Assembly: GCA_041580155.1 (NCBI GenBank)
Contig: JBFGEI010000148.1
Span: 1-7,388, forward strand
Direction of reading: 5' to 3'
Length of the DNA stretch: 7,388 bases
From: Limimaricola sp041580155
GTDB lineage: Bacteria > Pseudomonadota > Alphaproteobacteria > Rhodobacterales > Rhodobacteraceae
Shown: piece by piece, positions 5,382-7,388 of the stretch
Layout of the letters: every line of letters starts with the position of its first letter
Numbering within the stretch: the first letter of the stretch is position 1
Made by a program: the position numbers and the translations under genes
Notes under the pieces: generated by a model
Databases searched by the model: none
What the model was told of the DNA's origin: nothing
The model's input: only the letters and a program-made list of their open reading frames with translations

Positions 5382-5388
5382 ATATAGG
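5382..5388 (-). promoter_or_regulatory. Heat-shock-type -10 sequence before msrA (tentative)
   Basis: The minus strand reads CCTATAT here, 31 bases upstream of the msrA ATG. This fits the -10 core CYTATnT described for alphaproteobacterial RpoH promoters and, less closely, a vegetative TATA-type -10. No good CTTG -35 is found 17-18 bases further up, so this is a weak call. Induction of a methionine sulfoxide reductase by an oxidative or heat stress sigma factor would make biological sense. Confidence 0.25.
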
Positions 5389-5406
5389 GGTGCTGCGGCC
5401 CCGGCG

Positions 5407-6645
5407 CTACTCGGCGGCGACCGGCGCGGTGCCGCGCGAGAACACGGTCTCGTGTCCGGGGGCCGGGTGGCGGGGGATCAGCAGCGCCAGCCCGAGCGAC
5501 ACCGCCGCCATCGCCGCCGCCAGCATGAAGACCGATTGCGGCGAGACCAGCCACAGGTAGCCGAGCGAGGCCGGCAGGAACACCGCGGCGATGTGGTTGA
5601 TGGTGAAGGCGACCGCCGCTGTGGGCGCGATGTCGCCCGGGTCGGCGATCTTCTGGAAATAGGTCTTCAGCGCCAGCGCCAGCGCGAAGAAGATGTTGTC
5701 GACGACGTAGAGCACCGCCGCCACCAGCGCGCCCCAGCTGAACCAGTAGAGGCCGCCGTAGCAGGTGAACACCAGCACCAGCCCGGCGTATTCGACGATC
5801 AGCGCCCGGCGTTCGCCCCAAAGCGCCACCGCCCGGCCCAGCAGCGGCGCGCAGAAGATGTTGGTCAGCAGGGTGATCAGGAACAGCGCCGTGACCTCGT
5901 CGACGTCGTAGCCGAAGCGTTCGACCATCATGAAGCCGGCGAAGACCACGAAGATCTGCCGCCGCGCCCCGGCCATGAACTGCATCGCGTAGTACAGCCA
6001 GTAGCGGCGCCGCAGCACGAAGCTCTTGAGTTGCGGATGCGGCGCCGCGAACTGCGGAAACACCAGCGCGCAATACAGCGCGATCGCCGCCGTCACCCCG
6101 CCCGAGATCATGTAGACCGCGTTGTAGGTCAGCCCGAGGCTTTCCCAGCTCAGCACGATGGCGAGATAGGCGAGCAGCGTCGCGCCGGATCCGGCGGCGA
6201 CGATCCAGCCCAGCATCTGCGGCGCCCGCGCCCGCGGCAGCCATTGCAGCTGCAACGACTGGTTGACGGTCTCGAAGTAATGGAAGCCGATCGACGACAG
6301 CATGGTGATGGTCAGGATGCCGCCCATGCTGGGGAACTGCGCGGTCAGCGCCGTCGCCACCCCGAGCAGCGCCAGCGCCACCAGCGCCAGCACCTGTTCG
6401 CGCACCAGCAGCAGGATCGCGATCACCCCGATCGCGAAGAACCCCGGCACCTCGCGCACCGTGTGCAGCCAGCCGATGTCCGACCCGTCGAAGCCGGCCG
6501 CGTCGCGCACGAAGTTGTTGAGCAGCGCCGACCAGGTTGCGAAGGCGATCGGCATCGCCGCCGCCATCAGGAACAGCAGCGTGATCGGGCGCCGCCAGAT
6601 CGGCAGCGTCCGGGCTTGGTCGAGGGGCATCGGCGCGATTGTCAT
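5407..6645 (-). CDS. Major facilitator superfamily transporter, substrate unknown
   Basis: A 412-residue integral inner-membrane protein with about twelve hydrophobic segments (approximately 21-44, 66-80, 85-103, 108-125, 143-166, 176-197, 214-240, 250-268, 281-300, 304-326, 343-365, 370-391), the usual MFS size and count. A motif A-like loop, GRAVALWGERR (270-280), follows the eighth segment, as expected for the start of the second half. The basic stretch RRRY (212-215) and the polar loop 200-213 fit the central cytoplasmic loop. I cannot assign a substrate, and the charged membrane positions do not point to a known subfamily. The ATG at 6645 lacks a clear ribosome site; an in-frame ATG at 6630 (residue 6) is possible and equally poor. 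It lies 72 bases after priA and 56 bases before msrA on the same strand. Codon use matches its neighbours. Confidence 0.85.
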   Translation of the reverse strand: MTIAPMPLDQARTLPIWRRPITLLFLMAAAMPIAFATWSALLNNFVRDAAGFDGSDIGWLHTVREVPGFFAIGVIAILLLVREQVLALVALALLGVATALTAQFPSMGGILTITMLSSIGFHYFETVNQSLQLQWLPRARAPQMLGWIVAAGSGATLLAYLAIVLSWESLGLTYNAVYMISGGVTAAIALYCALVFPQFAAPHPQLKSFVLRRRYWLYYAMQFMAGARRQIFVVFAGFMMVERFGYDVDEVTALFLITLLTNIFCAPLLGRAVALWGERRALIVEYAGLVLVFTCYGGLYWFSWGALVAAVLYVVDNIFFALALALKTYFQKIADPGDIAPTAAVAFTINHIAAVFLPASLGYLWLVSPQSVFMLAAAMAAVSLGLALLIPRHPAPGHETVFSRGTAPVAAE

Positions 6646-6717
6646 GACCGGAGATCTACGCGGTTCCGACCGGCTTGACGAGACGGCACCGCAGCAGGGA
6701 ACGGCAGCGGATGCGGG

Positions 6718-7388
6718 CTAGAGAAAGCTCTGCGGGTCGATGTCGATCGCCAGCCGCAGGTTGGCCGGCGGCCGGAACTGCCCGACCCATTGCGCCAGCG
6801 CCATCTGCAGCGGCGCGGTCTTCTCGGCCTTGACCAGCAGCCTGACCCGGTGCCGGCCGCGGATCCGGGCGATCGGCGCCGGCGCCGGGCCGAACACCTG
6901 CGCCCCGATCCGCCGCAGCGGCGCGTCGCCGCGGGCCAGCGCGGTGCCAAGGTCGAACACCGCCTGCAGATCCGGCGACGACAGCACGATCCCGGCCATC
7001 CGGCCGTAGGGCGGGACCCCGGCGGCCCGCCGCGCCGCGGCCTCGGCGGCCCAGAAGCTTTCCTCGTCGCCCGACAGGATCGCGCCGATCACCGGGTGCT
7101 CGGGCTGGAAGGTCTGCAGCAGGGCGGCGCCCGGCGCCTCGGCCCGGCCGGCGCGGCCGGCGACCTGGCGCATCAGCTGGAAGGTGCGCTCGGCGGCGCG
7201 CAGGTCCGATCCTTGCAGACCGAGATCGGCGTCGATCACCCCGACCAGCGTCAGCTTGGGAAAGTTGTGCCCCTTGGCGACCAACTGGGTCCCGACCACG
7301 ATGTCGGCCGCGCCCTGCGCGATCTCGAGAATCCGCGCCTTCAGCGCCCGGGCCGAGCCGAACAGGTCCGACGACAGCACCGTTACCC
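6718..7388 (-). CDS. priA: Primosomal protein N' (replication restart helicase PriA), 3' part
   Basis: PriA is a 3'-5' superfamily 2 DNA helicase that recognises stalled or collapsed forks and reloads the replicative helicase. The window holds the C-terminal ~223 residues of a protein usually about 730 long; the coding frame is open to the right edge, where the start, DNA-binding domain, Walker motifs and zinc-binding cysteines would lie. Counting from the GTG codon at 7380 (internal, not a start), helicase motif V reads VVGTQLVAKGHNFP (28-41), followed by VGVIDADLGL (46-55) and motif VI QLMRQVAGRAGRAE (68-81) with the arginine finger region. The rest is the C-terminal domain (about 100-220), including GVPPYGRM and the RHRVRLLVKAE strand. 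It ends in TAG. The neighbouring transporter is probably unrelated in function. Confidence 0.93.
   Translation of the reverse strand, partial: VTVLSSDLFGSARALKARILEIAQGAADIVVGTQLVAKGHNFPKLTLVGVIDADLGLQGSDLRAAERTFQLMRQVAGRAGRAEAPGAALLQTFQPEHPVIGAILSGDEESFWAAEAAARRAAGVPPYGRMAGIVLSSPDLQAVFDLGTALARGDAPLRRIGAQVFGPAPAPIARIRGRHRVRLLVKAEKTAPLQMALAQWVGQFRPPANLRLAIDIDPQSFL

Noticed and set aside
4700..6244. Apparent fusion of msrA with a long N-terminal domain
   Set aside because: Residues before the msrA ATG at 5350 translate the transporter gene in the wrong frame; a good ribosome site precedes 5350.
5452..6678. 408-codon plus-strand open frame opposite the MFS gene
   Set aside because: Extremely Arg/His/Gln-rich, as expected from the reverse complement of GC-rich membrane-protein codons; no real start signal.
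6646..6717. Regulatory signal or terminator between priA and the transporter gene
   Set aside because: No stem of useful length, promoter pair or ribosome site could be found in these 72 bases.

Overview
The window looks like chromosomal housekeeping sequence from a GC-rich alphaproteobacterium, most probably Rhodobacteraceae (Rhodobacter/Paracoccus/roseobacter relatives). This rests on the high GC content, the strong G/C preference at third codon positions, the Prs sequence (alphaproteobacterial N-terminal region and C-terminal extension), a small DUF1127 protein, and the style of the PrmA, MsrA and PriA sequences. It is inference from sequence recall, not from a database search. I see no insertion sequence, prophage, CRISPR array, tRNA or rRNA, and no stretch over 300 bases lacks a gene.

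Layout. Bases 1-954 (+) hold a 5'-truncated PLP-dependent threonine aldolase. It converges on a kappa-GST/DsbA-fold 2-hydroxychromene-2-carboxylate isomerase-like gene (1038-1649, -). Between them lies a compact AT-rich block of nested perfect palindromes (957-1014), the most unusual DNA in the window. The isomerase gene is divergent from prs (PRPP synthetase, 1775-2794, +), and a plausible minus-strand promoter lies in the gap. prs ends in a perfect 15-bp hairpin. Next comes a 71-residue DUF1127 gene (2960-3175, +), whose stop codon lies in the outer stem of a terminator-like hairpin shared with a convergent small membrane-protein gene (3225-3572, -).

From 3225 to the right edge everything is on the minus strand. 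In transcription order the genes are priA (3' part only, 7388-6718), an MFS transporter (6645-5407), msrA (5350-4700), prmA (4578-3688) and the small membrane protein (3572-3225). The gaps of 56 to 121 bases, plus promoter-like elements ahead of msrA and prmA, suggest a loosely coupled row of genes rather than one tight operon.

Functionally the genes cover central metabolism (PRPP supply, threonine/glycine), replication restart (PriA), protein repair (MsrA), ribosomal protein modification (PrmA) and transport. I found no convincing undescribed system. The items most worth a second look are the palindrome block at 957-1014, the DUF1127 gene with its structured flanks, the prmA promoter whose -35 hexamer sits between the arms of a 12-bp inverted repeat, and the uncharacterised one-helix membrane protein.
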